From Planctomycetota bacterium (GTDB taxonomy: Bacteria > Planctomycetota > Phycisphaerae > WQYP01), in the NCBI GenBank assembly GCA_021818445.1, contig JAKAEB010000023.1:1-52155 (forward strand): 52,155 nt of DNA, given 5' to 3'. Below, piece after piece: positions 34,033 through 43,664 of the stretch (position 1 is the first letter of the stretch; every line of letters starts with the position of its first letter). Both the position numbers and the translations under genes were made by a program. The notes beneath the pieces were generated by a model. The model ran no database searches. It was given only the letters and a program-made list of their open reading frames with translations, and was not told the DNA's origin.

Positions 34033-35546
34033 AATATTCGCTGCGTATACAACTCACGCTGTCCTGTGCTCTGGCTATCGCCATTTTACTGGCAATTCTT
34101 GGCATTACGCTTTATGTGGGTCTGTACCAGGCATTTGCGTCCCGTTTTGATCTTTCGCTTCGAACACGCACTGCTCTGCTTATCAGCGCGCTGGACTGGG
34201 ATTCCCGCGGCAACGTGCATGTGGGCAGCGATTCTGCGGCACAGGATCGCCAGTCCGCACTGACTTTGCCGCGATTTTATGAAATTTGGACCCCGCACGG
34301 TCGCCCCCTGCTCCTGGCCCCCGAATTAAACCACAGGTCACTGCAATTTTTGCAACCGCACTCATTCACCGGACAATTTGTCAAAATCCATTTGGCTGAT
34401 GGGCACGCGGCGAGGGAGTTTGTCATTCGCTCTTCCCGCGGTGATCGCGAGGACATAGAGCACGATGGGCACCAGCAAGGACACCAGGACCCACGAGGTA
34501 ACACCCGCCAGAGCCAAGCTGCGGAGCGTCGTCCAAGTGATGCCGCCAAGAACGGAATCAATCGAAGCTCGAATCACCGACAATTTATGATTGCTGTAGC
34601 CAGACCGACAGGCGAGCTTGACGCATCGCTGGATAGCCTGCAATGGTCGCTGATTATTGCCTGTTCCGCAGCAACCTTACTATCCGCATGGATCATTTGG
34701 TGGCTGCTTGGGCGCGGGCTTCGTCCTGTGGGCATTATTGCCGAAGAAATTACACGTGTGGGCGTAAACGATTTGAGCGATCGAATTTCTGTTGGTGGTG
34801 TACCCGTTGAATTAATTCCCATTGTGGATCGACTTAATCAATTGCTCCAGCGTATTGAAGATGCCATGCGACGCGAAAAGGCGATGACAGCCGACATCGC
34901 TCATGAATTGCGAACACCATTGGCCAGCATGCGTGCCTCCGCCGAATTGGCCCTTTCCCGTCCGCGCGACCCGACAGAATATCAGCGGATGATTGGAGAA
35001 TTTCTCGCGGTTGAATTGCACATGCAGCATCTGGTGGAAAACTTCCTCACACTGGCGCGGCTGGAGGCCAAACCGAAGTTGGCACAACGTGAATACCGCA
35101 GCCAACCTGCCGAGATGATTCGGCGCTATGCCGACGAATGGCAGGGGCTTCTGCAATCACGGCAAATACGTCTGGAGTTGCAACTTATCGACAGTCTTGG
35201 CGTAAACGCCCCTGAGGAATTACTGCGCATAGCAATTCGTAACGTGTTTGAAAATGCTGTCAGTTATGTAGACGATGGCGGTACCATTCGCATAAATATG
35301 CGCCGTGAGTCGGCTCACGTCATTTTAGAATTTGGCAATACGGGCAGCCGAGTACCCCACGATCAAACCTCGATGGTTTTTGAGCGATTCTGGCGGGGCG
35401 ATACAGCGCGATCAGATCTGACCCGCCACAGCGGACTGGGTTTGGCCATTGTGCGTCAGGCCGTCGACAACTGCGGTGGAATGGTAGACGTGGAAACGCA
35501 GGTCGGTGGCTGGTTCACCATAAGGCTTTCCTTACCACCGGTGTGA
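34029..35546 (+). CDS. Sensor histidine kinase (CusS/heavy-metal type)
   Basis: A 505-residue sensor kinase. TM1 is at about 9-32 and TM2 at about 207-227, enclosing a periplasmic sensor. A HAMP region follows, then HisKA with phosphoacceptor H292 in DIAHELRTPLAS, and HATPase with RNVFENAVSY and HSGLGLAIV. The IAVARPTGELDASL stretch before TM2 is typical of heavy-metal sensor kinases. Between about residues 137 and 185 the sensor has a hydrophilic His/Gln/Arg-rich insertion (EHDGHQQGHQ), which could bind metal. Partner of the regulator at 33352. Confidence 0.92.
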   Translation: MKYSLRIQLTLSCALAIAILLAILGITLYVGLYQAFASRFDLSLRTRTALLISALDWDSRGNVHVGSDSAAQDRQSALTLPRFYEIWTPHGRPLLLAPELNHRSLQFLQPHSFTGQFVKIHLADGHAAREFVIRSSRGDREDIEHDGHQQGHQDPRGNTRQSQAAERRPSDAAKNGINRSSNHRQFMIAVARPTGELDASLDSLQWSLIIACSAATLLSAWIIWWLLGRGLRPVGIIAEEITRVGVNDLSDRISVGGVPVELIPIVDRLNQLLQRIEDAMRREKAMTADIAHELRTPLASMRASAELALSRPRDPTEYQRMIGEFLAVELHMQHLVENFLTLARLEAKPKLAQREYRSQPAEMIRRYADEWQGLLQSRQIRLELQLIDSLGVNAPEELLRIAIRNVFENAVSYVDDGGTIRINMRRESAHVILEFGNTGSRVPHDQTSMVFERFWRGDTARSDLTRHSGLGLAIVRQAVDNCGGMVDVETQVGGWFTIRLSLPPV

Positions 35547-35656
35547 TCGATAAGTCCGGGCTGTTCGTCACAGTCTGCCACGTCCCGCCGAGTGTAATTG
35601 GTTGCACAAAAAAAGGTGGTGGCGGGGAAATTGCAGAATTTGGTGGCCACGACATC

Positions 35657-35684
35657 TTGCGCCGGCGGACAAATGTGTTACAAT
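35657..35684 (+). promoter_or_regulatory. Promoter of thiC
   Basis: TTGCGC (35657-35662) and TACAAT (35679-35684) with a 16-base spacer. The predicted start near 35691 sits just before the TPP riboswitch. Confidence 0.6.
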
Positions 35685-35694
35685 CTGCCAATCG

Positions 35695-35768
35695 CTAGGG
35701 GTGTCCGCAATTGGACTGAGAATAAACCCTTGGAACCTGACCCGGCTTGTACCGGCGTAGGGAATGCG
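35695..35768 (+). promoter_or_regulatory. TPP riboswitch (THI element)
   Basis: The conserved TPP-binding core is plain: AGGGGTG, GGACTGAGA, ACCCTTGGAACCTGA and GTACCGGCGTAGGGAA. It binds thiamine pyrophosphate and lowers expression of thiamine synthesis genes. Just after it, GACTCTTC (35768-35775) can pair with the thiC ribosome-binding region GAAGGAGTC (35819-35827), which points to translational control. Confidence 0.93.
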
Positions 35769-35832
35769 ACTCTTCTAACGGATATCGCATCAATCCCGCC
35801 CGGCGGCCCAAAATGCTTGAAGGAGTCTATTG

Positions 35833-37542
35833 ATGATTCGCAGCGATGTATCTAAAAACCTTGTCACGCAGTACGAGTTTGCATGCGCAGGCGTAATTAC
35901 GCCTCAGATGCTGCGGGTGGCCCAGCGTGAAGCCCAAAGCCCGGAGTTTATCCGGCAGGAAGTGGCGCGCGGCCGCTTGGTCATTCCGGCCAACATCCGT
36001 CACTTGGCCGGATCCGCAGGCCAGGCGTATGCAAAGTCTCCCCTGGATATCGATTCACCGTCGCTACCACCCGTCGGACACCCAGGTGCTCGCGATGCTG
36101 CGTCGCAGTTGTGGGTAAATCAAACGGTTGATCAACGGTGGCAGGTAATTGATGACCCCAACACCCTGCGCGGGCAAACAGCACCCAAGCGGCTGGATCC
36201 GATGGCCATTGGCCGAATGGTCAGCACCAAAATCAACGCCAACATCGGCGCTTCGCCGGTGAGTTCGAATACGGCCGAAGAGGTTGAAAAGCTTAAATGG
36301 GCACAAAAATTCGGTGCCGACACACTCATGGATCTTTCCACTGGCGGCAATCTGGTTGAATGTCGTCAGGCGATTATAGATAACAGCACCATTCCAATTG
36401 GAACTGTACCGATCTATTCCATGATCATCGGCCGAAAGCTTGAAGACCTGAATTACGACATCATTCTTAAGGAAATTGAACGCCAGGCGCAGCAGGGAGT
36501 AGACTACTTCACCATTCACGCCGGTGTATTAAAAGAACATTTGCCGTTGGTAAAGAACCGCCTCACGGGCATTGTAAGCCGGGGTGGCAGCTTGCTGGCC
36601 AAGTGGATGATTGTCCACAACAAGCAAAACCCGATGTATGAATTATTTGACGACATTTCCGCCATCATGCGGCAGTACGATGTCACTTATTCACTTGGTG
36701 ACGGACTCCGCCCCGGTTGCTGCGCCGATGCCACGGATGCGGCACAATTGGCGGAACTGCAAACCCTGGGCGAACTGGTCTTGCGAGCGCGGGAAGCTGG
36801 TGTGCAGGTGATGGTAGAAGGCCCTGGGCATGTACCGATGGATCAAATCGCCCTGAATATGCAATTACAACAGCGCATTTGCGATGATGCGCCATTTTAC
36901 GTACTTGGTCCGCTGACAACCGATGTATTTCCGGGCTACGATCATATTACCAGTGCGATTGGGGCAACCGAGGCGGCGCGTGCCGGTGCGGCGATGCTTT
37001 GCTATGTCACTCCTAAAGAGCACGTCGGATTACCCAAGGCACAGGACGTTAAGGCGGGATGCATTGCCTACAAGATAGCTGCGCATGCGGGTGATATTGC
37101 ACGCGGCATCGGCGGTGCCCGGCAATGGGACGATGATATGTCCCGCGCGCGGGCGGCGCTCAACTGGCCGAAGATGTTCGAATTGGCATTTGATGGCCAA
37201 ACCGCCAGGGCGCTGCATGACGAAGACTTGGAAGTAGACACCGATTTTTGCGCCATGTGCGGCCATGACTGGTGCTCGATGCGCATCAGCAAAGAAATTC
37301 AAGAATTTGCCAGCGGAAAGGATGCGGCGTTTGCACCGCTTAAAACGGCAACCCAGTCCACGGGTATTTCTGAAGATGGGGCAGAATTGCTCCAACAGAG
37401 AGGAGTATTAACCCAGGAGGAGATACGCAAACTGGCCCACCGGGGCTCGCCGATGGCCTGTCACTCCGATATCGTACCGGACGCCAAAGAGGCGCAATTG
37501 GTGCAGTTGACGACGGCTGGCCGAACACCGGCGAAGGATTAG
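35833..37542 (+). CDS. thiC: Phosphomethylpyrimidine synthase
   Basis: A 569-residue radical-SAM enzyme that makes the hydroxymethylpyrimidine phosphate part of thiamine from aminoimidazole ribotide. The iron-sulfur motif CAMCGHDWC (CxxCxxxxC) is near residues 473-481. Other family blocks are [28 protein letters not shown] and [11 protein letters not shown]. Start 35833 has AAGGAG upstream (a TTG at 35830 is in frame directly before it). It stands alone behind a TPP riboswitch; other thiamine genes are elsewhere. Confidence 0.97.
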   Translation: MIRSDVSKNLVTQYEFACAGVITPQMLRVAQREAQSPEFIRQEVARGRLVIPANIRHLAGSAGQAYAKSPLDIDSPSLPPVGHPGARDAASQLWVNQTVDQRWQVIDDPNTLRGQTAPKRLDPMAIGRMVSTKINANIGASPVSSNTAEEVEKLKWAQKFGADTLMDLSTGGNLVECRQAIIDNSTIPIGTVPIYSMIIGRKLEDLNYDIILKEIERQAQQGVDYFTIHAGVLKEHLPLVKNRLTGIVSRGGSLLAKWMIVHNKQNPMYELFDDISAIMRQYDVTYSLGDGLRPGCCADATDAAQLAELQTLGELVLRAREAGVQVMVEGPGHVPMDQIALNMQLQQRICDDAPFYVLGPLTTDVFPGYDHITSAIGATEAARAGAAMLCYVTPKEHVGLPKAQDVKAGCIAYKIAAHAGDIARGIGGARQWDDDMSRARAALNWPKMFELAFDGQTARALHDEDLEVDTDFCAMCGHDWCSMRISKEIQEFASGKDAAFAPLKTATQSTGISEDGAELLQQRGVLTQEEIRKLAHRGSPMACHSDIVPDAKEAQLVQLTTAGRTPAKD

Positions 37543-37580
37543 CTTGATGGGCGCGGGCATTGATGATGCCGCTGGTACCG

Positions 37581-37856
37581 TCAGCGTGAGGCAGGTGTAT
37601 TGGATACTTGGCCGCTTTCGCCCGTCGCAGCCGGGGGTACTTCCTGTCCGCCCACCGGGCTTTGCCAATGACCCCACATGAGAAAAAATCCGATGAAACC
37701 GGCAATGGTGGCACCGGTAAGTTGAACCATCCAGTCCATGAAACCGTGCGGTTTTGCCAGATAACGTATGCTTACATAAAGCGTCGCGGCGAAAAATGCC
37801 AAAGCCGTCGCCATCGACAGGATGCCGCACACCCAAAAACGCGCTGATCGTTGCAT
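37581..37856 (-). CDS. Small two-TM membrane protein
   Basis: A 91-residue protein with two hydrophobic segments (about 8-29 and 43-61) and a Pro/Glu/Ser-rich tail. No family recognised. It begins only 10 bp after the stop codon of the S41 protease, suggesting co-transcription. Convergent with thiC (38 bp between stops). Confidence 0.6.
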   Translation of the reverse strand: MQRSARFWVCGILSMATALAFFAATLYVSIRYLAKPHGFMDWMVQLTGATIAGFIGFFLMWGHWQSPVGGQEVPPAATGESGQVSNTPASR

Positions 37857-37866
37857 AGAACCTCGG

Positions 37867-40089
37867 TCAATTAAATCCGGCCCGCTGCAGCAGGGCCAGC
37901 CGCATCATCGTCAAGGCCGTGTCCAACTGCGTGTCAAACGCCTCCTGTTTTATCGGCAGAGGGAGTACGCCACCGTCCAATTTTTTCGCCTTGGCTTTAT
38001 CAGACGCATTCGGCAAAACCTCTGTATGCATCCATGTCTCCTGCAGCGCCAAAAGCTGGGTCGGTGAAAATGGAACCACAATATTTGGCTGCACGCCCCA
38101 AGTGGTGGCGTGCGGGTTACGCTGAACGCATTCACCATCTGGCAGATAGTAATGTGCCATGGTCAGCTTGAGAATGGCATTTTGCTTCAGACCAATGGGG
38201 ATAACATTTTGCACCGATCCTTTGCCATAGGTGCGATGACCGATAATCAACGCACGATGACGGTCATGCATGGATCCACTGAATATCTCCGATGCGCTGG
38301 CGCTGTCCTGATTAACCAGCACAATCATCGGAATATTGGTTGGTACCATAGGCTGGCTGGTGGCGTGCCAGGTTTGCTTAGGACTGGTTCGTCCATAAGT
38401 TGAGAGAATCAATCCGTTCTTCAGAAACATTCGGCACATCCGCAGGGCAATTTGCAAAAGCCCGCCCGGGTTGAACCGCAGATCAACAATAATTCCACGG
38501 ACGTGATGCTTGAGCAAATGTTTAACTGCACGTTGAAATTCCCGGGCGGTATTGCTTTGAAACTGCGTAACGCGGATGTAGCCAATTTGCTGGGCTGGAT
38601 CGATCATAAATCGCCACGCACCCGTCTCCGGATTGCGTAGAAATCCCTCGACCGAATGCACCTCAATCTCCGCCCGCTTAAGGTGGAATGTGAGCAAGTC
38701 AGGATTTTTTCCACGTCGAATCCCAAGGGTAACCATAGTGCCTGGTTTACCCATAATCTTATGGATAACCGAATCCAAGGACATCCCAAGGATGCTTCTG
38801 CCATCGACGGTTGTAATCAGATCATTGGCTTGAATGCCCGCCCGCGCCGCTGGAGTGCCGCTAAGCGGGCTGATCACACGCAGAAATCCATCGTGCGGTT
38901 CAATTTGAATTCCTACGCCACCGAATTTTCCCTCCATCATTTTATCAAACTGCGACACCTGATTGGGCCAGAAGACGTCCGTAAATGGATCGAGTGTCCC
39001 CAACGCCCCGTTGGTAAATTCCTTCACCATGACGCCAGTTGGAATTTTCACACTGCGTTTATCTGCCGCGAGCAATTTACTCCAAATTGAGATCATCTGA
39101 TCGGTGTCGATGGACTGATGTGACTCCGTAACCTTAAGAAGTCGGTCCACGGTGGTCGTAAAGCGCCGGGCATCAGCAGCCACCTTCAATCGTGGAAAGG
39201 TATCGGCCAGCATGGGCGTCTGGGGAAAGAGCCGGACCATTTTCAATCCGCCGGTTAGCAGTTGGTTATAGTTAAGATTAAATACCCAGTGGTGCTCGGT
39301 TTCATCGAGTGCCTCAACCAATAAGTCCTGATGTATTCCGCGAATGGAGCGGTGCCAGTTGTGATATGAGGGAGGAGTTTTGGCATTCGGTGCTGCCGGT
39401 TTGGACTTTTGGCCGGGAATATGCGCACCCTGCGGCAGGGCTGTTTTGGCCTTTTTCAGTAAAAACGACTGCTGCAATTTATAAAACTCTTTGGGCGTGT
39501 ATTCCGCTAGCAATGTGGTTCGCCGGGTGACCTGCTGCAATGGGGTGTAGAACCGCATGGATATTTTGTACATCCGGTTAAGTTGTGTGTAGAGTTCCAG
39601 TGCATCAAGAAAATGATTGGTGCGATTGTAGGCAGCGGCCTTGCTGGCTGTGCGATTGACCAATTTGATCACCCATGCTTTTTTCTTGAATGCCGACTTG
39701 TCGGTGCAAACGGCGTATGCCGCCAGCATATGCTCGAAGGCCACAACCGGATTGGCCTTTACCATCGATTTTTTCGCCAGCGCGCATTCCTTCTGGTACG
39801 TTTTGGCCGCCACTGCTGCCATGGAGTTCATTCGCTTGAGATAATGGGTTAACCACTGGTGCAACTGGCCATCACCCGGCTGCACCGCGAGTTGAGAATT
39901 AAGCTTTTCCAAGCCGGCAAGGTTTTGGTCCATCACCAAAGCCTCCGCCTTCCCGGCCGCTGTAGCCAGTGATGGGGTCACTGCAAATGATGCCGGTGCC
40001 CCGGCCACCAGCACGGCAAGCCCAAAGGCTGTCAGCGCGACTGTACCCAATTTATTTATCACACCAAGTCGTGGCCGGATATTACACAT
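37867..40089 (-). CDS. S41-family C-terminal processing protease with PDZ domain
   Basis: A 740-residue protein. N-terminal signal/anchor (about 14-36), then a helical region of about 300 residues, a PDZ domain (about 375-455, GVGIQIEPHDGFLRVISPLSGTPA style), and the S41 catalytic domain with Ser in DSASASEIFSG and Lys in YGKGSVQ. CtpA-type enzymes trim or degrade periplasmic proteins from the C-terminus. The long N-terminal part is larger than in ordinary CtpA. Start 40089 has AAGGAA nine bases upstream; ATG 40098 is directly next to that site and less likely. Confidence 0.9.
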   Translation of the reverse strand: MCNIRPRLGVINKLGTVALTAFGLAVLVAGAPASFAVTPSLATAAGKAEALVMDQNLAGLEKLNSQLAVQPGDGQLHQWLTHYLKRMNSMAAVAAKTYQKECALAKKSMVKANPVVAFEHMLAAYAVCTDKSAFKKKAWVIKLVNRTASKAAAYNRTNHFLDALELYTQLNRMYKISMRFYTPLQQVTRRTTLLAEYTPKEFYKLQQSFLLKKAKTALPQGAHIPGQKSKPAAPNAKTPPSYHNWHRSIRGIHQDLLVEALDETEHHWVFNLNYNQLLTGGLKMVRLFPQTPMLADTFPRLKVAADARRFTTTVDRLLKVTESHQSIDTDQMISIWSKLLAADKRSVKIPTGVMVKEFTNGALGTLDPFTDVFWPNQVSQFDKMMEGKFGGVGIQIEPHDGFLRVISPLSGTPAARAGIQANDLITTVDGRSILGMSLDSVIHKIMGKPGTMVTLGIRRGKNPDLLTFHLKRAEIEVHSVEGFLRNPETGAWRFMIDPAQQIGYIRVTQFQSNTAREFQRAVKHLLKHHVRGIIVDLRFNPGGLLQIALRMCRMFLKNGLILSTYGRTSPKQTWHATSQPMVPTNIPMIVLVNQDSASASEIFSGSMHDRHRALIIGHRTYGKGSVQNVIPIGLKQNAILKLTMAHYYLPDGECVQRNPHATTWGVQPNIVVPFSPTQLLALQETWMHTEVLPNASDKAKAKKLDGGVLPLPIKQEAFDTQLDTALTMMRLALLQRAGFN

Positions 40090-40286
40090 CAAGATCATTT
40101 CCTTAGTCTAAACCGTATCAGGTACGTTCACCGAAAATACCCTCCCCCCAATCCTATACGCCATATTATGCGGGTTAGGTCAACCTACTGCCAATCATGC
40201 CTGAGATATCCCAGCGTAGGCTGTGACAGCGGTTGAAGCAATAAGGCGGGCGCGCCGGCCAAGCGTGCGAGGGCAGGGTGAAATCC

Positions 40287-40306
40287 GCGCCGAGGTACAT
40301 CGGCGC
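40287..40306 (-). terminator. Possible transcript-end hairpin after the esterase gene
   Basis: A perfect 7-bp stem (GCGCCGA/TCGGCGC) with a 6-base loop directly after the esterase stop codon. No T-run follows on the minus strand, so it may be a weak or factor-assisted terminator. Confidence 0.35.
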
Positions 40307-40308
40307 AG

Positions 40309-41235
40309 TTACCTTTTCTGGCATGATTGCAAATACGCCAGCATTTGCTTCAGCGATTGGCGTCGCTGAGGCGACGGAGAATCCATGAAAGCGTGACCAA
40401 CCCCCTTGACCATTACCAGTTTTACTGGCTTGTGCGCATTTTTCATTGCCGCGACCATGATCGAGGCTTCAATGGGCGGAACCAGCAAGTCGCGCGAGCC
40501 TTGAAAAAGCAGTGTCGGTACCGCGTGCTTGAGGTAATAGATTGGCGAGGCCGACAGCAATCCATTGATGGGATGCAGCGTCAGCCACTTTTTCAGGTAC
40601 GCATGCACCAGTTTGTACGCCCAGCTTCGAGGGCTCAACCCGCCGATTAACATGAGGTTGGTAGGGGTATAAAACCCGATCGCAGCCTTCACCCGCAGGT
40701 GCACTTGCGGGTAGGCGCTGGAAGGAAAATATTTACCAACGGCGGTGTAGGCGGTCATGAGCGCAAGATGCGCACCGGCCGAGCACCCGGCAACAAATAT
40801 ATCGTTTCGTTTGATGTGCAAACGCTGGGCGTGCAACAGCATCCAAGCCAAGGCGTTCTTGCAATCGATCAGGTCGTTTGGAAATTGCCCACCCGAACCA
40901 ATCAGCCGATAATTAATACTGAATACCTCATATCCATTGGCCGCCAGACGGGGAGCGATGTAACTGACAGCGGGGTCACTCCGCGAACCCCATTTCCATC
41001 CGCCGCCGTGGATCAGCAGTACCGCGGGATGATCGCCGAGGCTGCGGGGAAGATACAAATCACCTGTTTGCTCGGGCGTTCCGCCGCTTACGTAGGGGAT
41101 ATCGCGTTTGATGCGCACAAAGTTTTTGAACGCCGTCGCCTTCCCCACCGCGGCAAATATCTGCGCGGGAACCAGCAGCATCAGGCCCGCACTTACAAGG
41201 AACCGACAACAATGCGATTTCAAATGGTTCTCCAT
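40309..41235 (-). CDS. Secreted alpha/beta-hydrolase (esterase)
   Basis: A 308-residue protein with a signal peptide (about 10-30). It has the oxyanion motif HGGGWKWGS, nucleophile Ser in AGCSAGAHLAL, Asp in GSRDLLVPP and His in GVGHAFMD, a complete Ser-Asp-His triad of the BD-FAE/carboxylesterase type. Such enzymes often remove acyl or feruloyl groups from polysaccharides. The start at 41235 has GAGAGG upstream; an earlier in-frame start at 41268 lacks one. It follows the NodB-type deacetylase on the same strand. Confidence 0.85.
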   Translation of the reverse strand: MENHLKSHCCRFLVSAGLMLLVPAQIFAAVGKATAFKNFVRIKRDIPYVSGGTPEQTGDLYLPRSLGDHPAVLLIHGGGWKWGSRSDPAVSYIAPRLAANGYEVFSINYRLIGSGGQFPNDLIDCKNALAWMLLHAQRLHIKRNDIFVAGCSAGAHLALMTAYTAVGKYFPSSAYPQVHLRVKAAIGFYTPTNLMLIGGLSPRSWAYKLVHAYLKKWLTLHPINGLLSASPIYYLKHAVPTLLFQGSRDLLVPPIEASIMVAAMKNAHKPVKLVMVKGVGHAFMDSPSPQRRQSLKQMLAYLQSCQKR

Positions 41236-41302
41236 TCGACGCCTCTCGCAATATGGCGCGACATTCACTATGGCGGCACCGTATCTAAGACACCGCAGGT
41301 CA

Positions 41303-42013
41303 TTATAGGTTTGCCAAACTGACCATGCGCCAACCTCGCCGCTGGATATCTTCTAATATATTCGGCAACGCGGTGACTGTCTCTATCTGAGATGCATGTC
41401 GCCGTGCATACTCCAATCCATCATGCAACAGAATAATGTCGCCCGGTGCAAGGCGTTTAGTAATCCGCCGATAGATATTGGCGGCATTCGTACCGGTGGT
41501 GTCCCAAGCCCATGCCCGCCAACCGACATACTTCATCTCCAAATCACGCACGGCGGCAGCCTGATTCCAGATTTTAAAGCCCATGGGTGCACGAAACAGG
41601 CGGGGACTTTGCCCGGATATATCTGCAATGAGGTCACTGGTGCGTCGCAACTCCCAACTCCAATAGCGCTTCGATCTCACTATGCCAGCGTGGTCATGGT
41701 GCCACGTATGGTTGGCGATACAGTGCCCGGCTGAAACCATATCTTTAACCAACGATCGATGGGCAGAAATATTTTCTCCGATGCAGAAGAATGTGGCCTT
41801 TGCCCCGACCGATTCAAGGCTTTTCAAAATTGGGATGGTAAATTGCGGTGTGGGGCCATCGTCAAATGTAAGGGCGACAGAATCATTGCTCGCAAAACGC
41901 GAAGCCACGGGCGCTACCACAGGTGAATTGTGGTACAACACACCAGCTACGGATCCAAGTGCCGCAGCGTACCCGATCGCACCGAGGCCCACTGTATCCG
42001 TCCAATTAAGCAT
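41303..42013 (-). CDS. NodB-type polysaccharide deacetylase
   Basis: A 236-residue carbohydrate esterase family 4-like protein. Metal-site motif LTFDDGP (about 48-54) and HTWHH (about 102-106) are intact, with the DTTGTNA and ILLHDGL blocks downstream. It removes N-acetyl groups from glycans such as peptidoglycan or exopolysaccharide. An N-terminal hydrophobic segment suggests export or anchoring. It starts two bases after the stop codon of the lipoprotein gene, so the two are coupled. Confidence 0.9.
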   Translation of the reverse strand: MLNWTDTVGLGAIGYAAALGSVAGVLYHNSPVVAPVASRFASNDSVALTFDDGPTPQFTIPILKSLESVGAKATFFCIGENISAHRSLVKDMVSAGHCIANHTWHHDHAGIVRSKRYWSWELRRTSDLIADISGQSPRLFRAPMGFKIWNQAAAVRDLEMKYVGWRAWAWDTTGTNAANIYRRITKRLAPGDIILLHDGLEYARRHASQIETVTALPNILEDIQRRGWRMVSLANL

Positions 42014-42015
42014 AA

Positions 42016-42672
42016 TTACCGCAACTCCGGCCGATATATAAATCTGATATTCAATTCCAATTGATTCGATCGATCGTGCAGGCGCATCGCTTTGATGCTT
42101 CCCTGCCGCGTCCAGCGGAGCAGCGCCACGATACGCTGGCCACCCGGGCGGATCACATTAATTTGCCACGGCAAACTGAGATTATTAATAAAAGAGTACG
42201 TCGTAACATCGCCATTGGCCTGCCGCTGGGTAATGCGCTGACCGTACCGTCCATCGCTGGCGTTTATTCCAACCGGCTGAGGAAAGGCCAACACCCGATG
42301 CACATCGCGTACGATGGTAACCGCCCAGTGCGGCTGATGGGGATAAATTATCCGGTGTGCACCGGCCCAGGTGTATTCCGCCGCGATCTGTCTAAAACTG
42401 GACGCGGGCGTATCGCATCGCAGCAAAATCGTCAAGCCCAAGCCATTCATCCGGGACCGACCGATTAATTTATAGTTTTGCCGGTTGACCCGCACCAGCC
42501 AGTTCGTCAGCGCGTCGAATCGCAGCGGTTTGATCCGCCCAACCACCCCGCTGGACGGGGTGCGATAGGTTTGGTGGTGCAGAGGTTTGCTTTGGGTACA
42601 GGCGGGCAGGACAAGCCATATTACGGCAAAAAGCAGTGTCGAAACTGTAATTCTGCGCCGAACGCCCGGCAT
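42016..42672 (-). CDS. Putative outer-membrane lipoprotein
   Basis: A 218-residue protein with a lipoprotein signal (lipobox LVLPAC, Cys about 25). The mature part is a beta-rich single domain with LTNWLVRVNRQ and a RLHDRSNQLELNIRF C-terminus, loosely resembling LolB-like lipoproteins; no firm family. Start 42672 has AGGAAG upstream. It lies between HldD-like and NodB genes, so an envelope role is likely. Confidence 0.7.
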   Translation of the reverse strand: MPGVRRRITVSTLLFAVIWLVLPACTQSKPLHHQTYRTPSSGVVGRIKPLRFDALTNWLVRVNRQNYKLIGRSRMNGLGLTILLRCDTPASSFRQIAAEYTWAGAHRIIYPHQPHWAVTIVRDVHRVLAFPQPVGINASDGRYGQRITQRQANGDVTTYSFINNLSLPWQINVIRPGGQRIVALLRWTRQGSIKAMRLHDRSNQLELNIRFIYRPELR

Positions 42673-42722
42673 ATCGCGCTGCTTCCTGATTTAAACTGCC
42701 AAACCCCATCTAGGGCGGGTGG

Positions 42723-43613
42723 TTACAGGGCTCCAGACCCATAATATTCCCGCACCCCTTCCAGCAGGCCCGATCGCGGGGCATATCCCAGCATAGCAAT
42801 GGATTTAGTCAGGTCCGCTTCGGTATGCTTCTGAAAAAAATGGTAGGGATTATCAATATATTCCGGTTCATAGTTGGTGTGCATGACGACATTAAGGGCA
42901 CCGATGACCGAATTAAATGATTCGGAAATTCCGCTGCCGACATTAAACACCTCTCCACCAGACACGCCCGCCGCTTTCAGATTAGCCTGTATCACATCGT
43001 CGATCCAGACGAAATCGCGCTTCTGCGAACCATCGCGAAAGATACGGGGGCGGTGACCCGCCTTCATCTGCTGGGCAAGTTGGTAAATCATGGAAGCAAA
43101 TTTACCTTTGTGCCCCTCACCTGGCCCATAAACATTAAAATAGCGCAGACCGATACAGGGTAATCCGGTTTGTCGATGCCACAATTTAGCTACATGTTCC
43201 ATCACCATCTTCGAATAGCCATATACATTCAGCGGATGTGCAGCGGCCGATTCCACCATCGGTGGTGCGGTGTTGCCGTAAACGGCCGCGGATGAGGCCC
43301 ATACCACGCGTGCCTTCCATGCGGCGGCCCATGCCAAAACGTCTCGAAAGCGCTCAACATTGTTGGTCATCATGCGATGCTGATCGGTAACGGTGGTATC
43401 GGTAATCGAAGCCTGATGGAAAACGATGTCGAATGGCCCCGTAGGCTGCGCGCTGCAGTCGGAGCAGATCACATCGCCCTTAAATTTCACCAGATTGCTG
43501 AAATTACCCGCTGAAAAATCGTCCAGTACGGTCACATCATGCGAGTCATCCACCAACGCCATCGCCAAATTGGAGCCGATAAACCCCGCTCCGCCGGTCA
43601 CCAACACACGCAT
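42723..43613 (-). CDS. Sugar-nucleotide epimerase, HldD-like
   Basis: A 296-residue extended SDR. The Rossmann motif is VTGGAGFIGSN; the active site YxxxK is in YGYSKMVME, with SSAAVYG before it. The RYFNVYGPGEGHKG and QKRDFVWIDDV blocks match ADP-L-glycero-D-manno-heptose 6-epimerase (HldD), which makes the heptose of the LPS core. Start 43613 (MRVLVTGG) has TGGAG upstream. Other heptose genes are not in the window, so another sugar cannot be excluded. Confidence 0.85.
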   Translation of the reverse strand: MRVLVTGGAGFIGSNLAMALVDDSHDVTVLDDFSAGNFSNLVKFKGDVICSDCSAQPTGPFDIVFHQASITDTTVTDQHRMMTNNVERFRDVLAWAAAWKARVVWASSAAVYGNTAPPMVESAAAHPLNVYGYSKMVMEHVAKLWHRQTGLPCIGLRYFNVYGPGEGHKGKFASMIYQLAQQMKAGHRPRIFRDGSQKRDFVWIDDVIQANLKAAGVSGGEVFNVGSGISESFNSVIGALNVVMHTNYEPEYIDNPYHFFQKHTEADLTKSIAMLGYAPRSGLLEGVREYYGSGAL

Positions 43614-43664
43614 AATTGCTCCATCCAAAAATAATTGATCCAAGCGTCGCCACCACGCGGTATA

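Noticed and set aside
34362-34643. Antisense frame with a convincing hydrophobic segment inside the sensor kinase gene
   Set aside because: The hydrophobicity arises from reading Asp/Glu/His/Gln codons of the kinase insertion on the opposite strand; no ribosome-binding site and the kinase frame is uninterrupted.
35598-35855. Plus-strand frame across the thiC leader
   Set aside because: It covers the promoter and TPP riboswitch, whose conserved bases explain the sequence.
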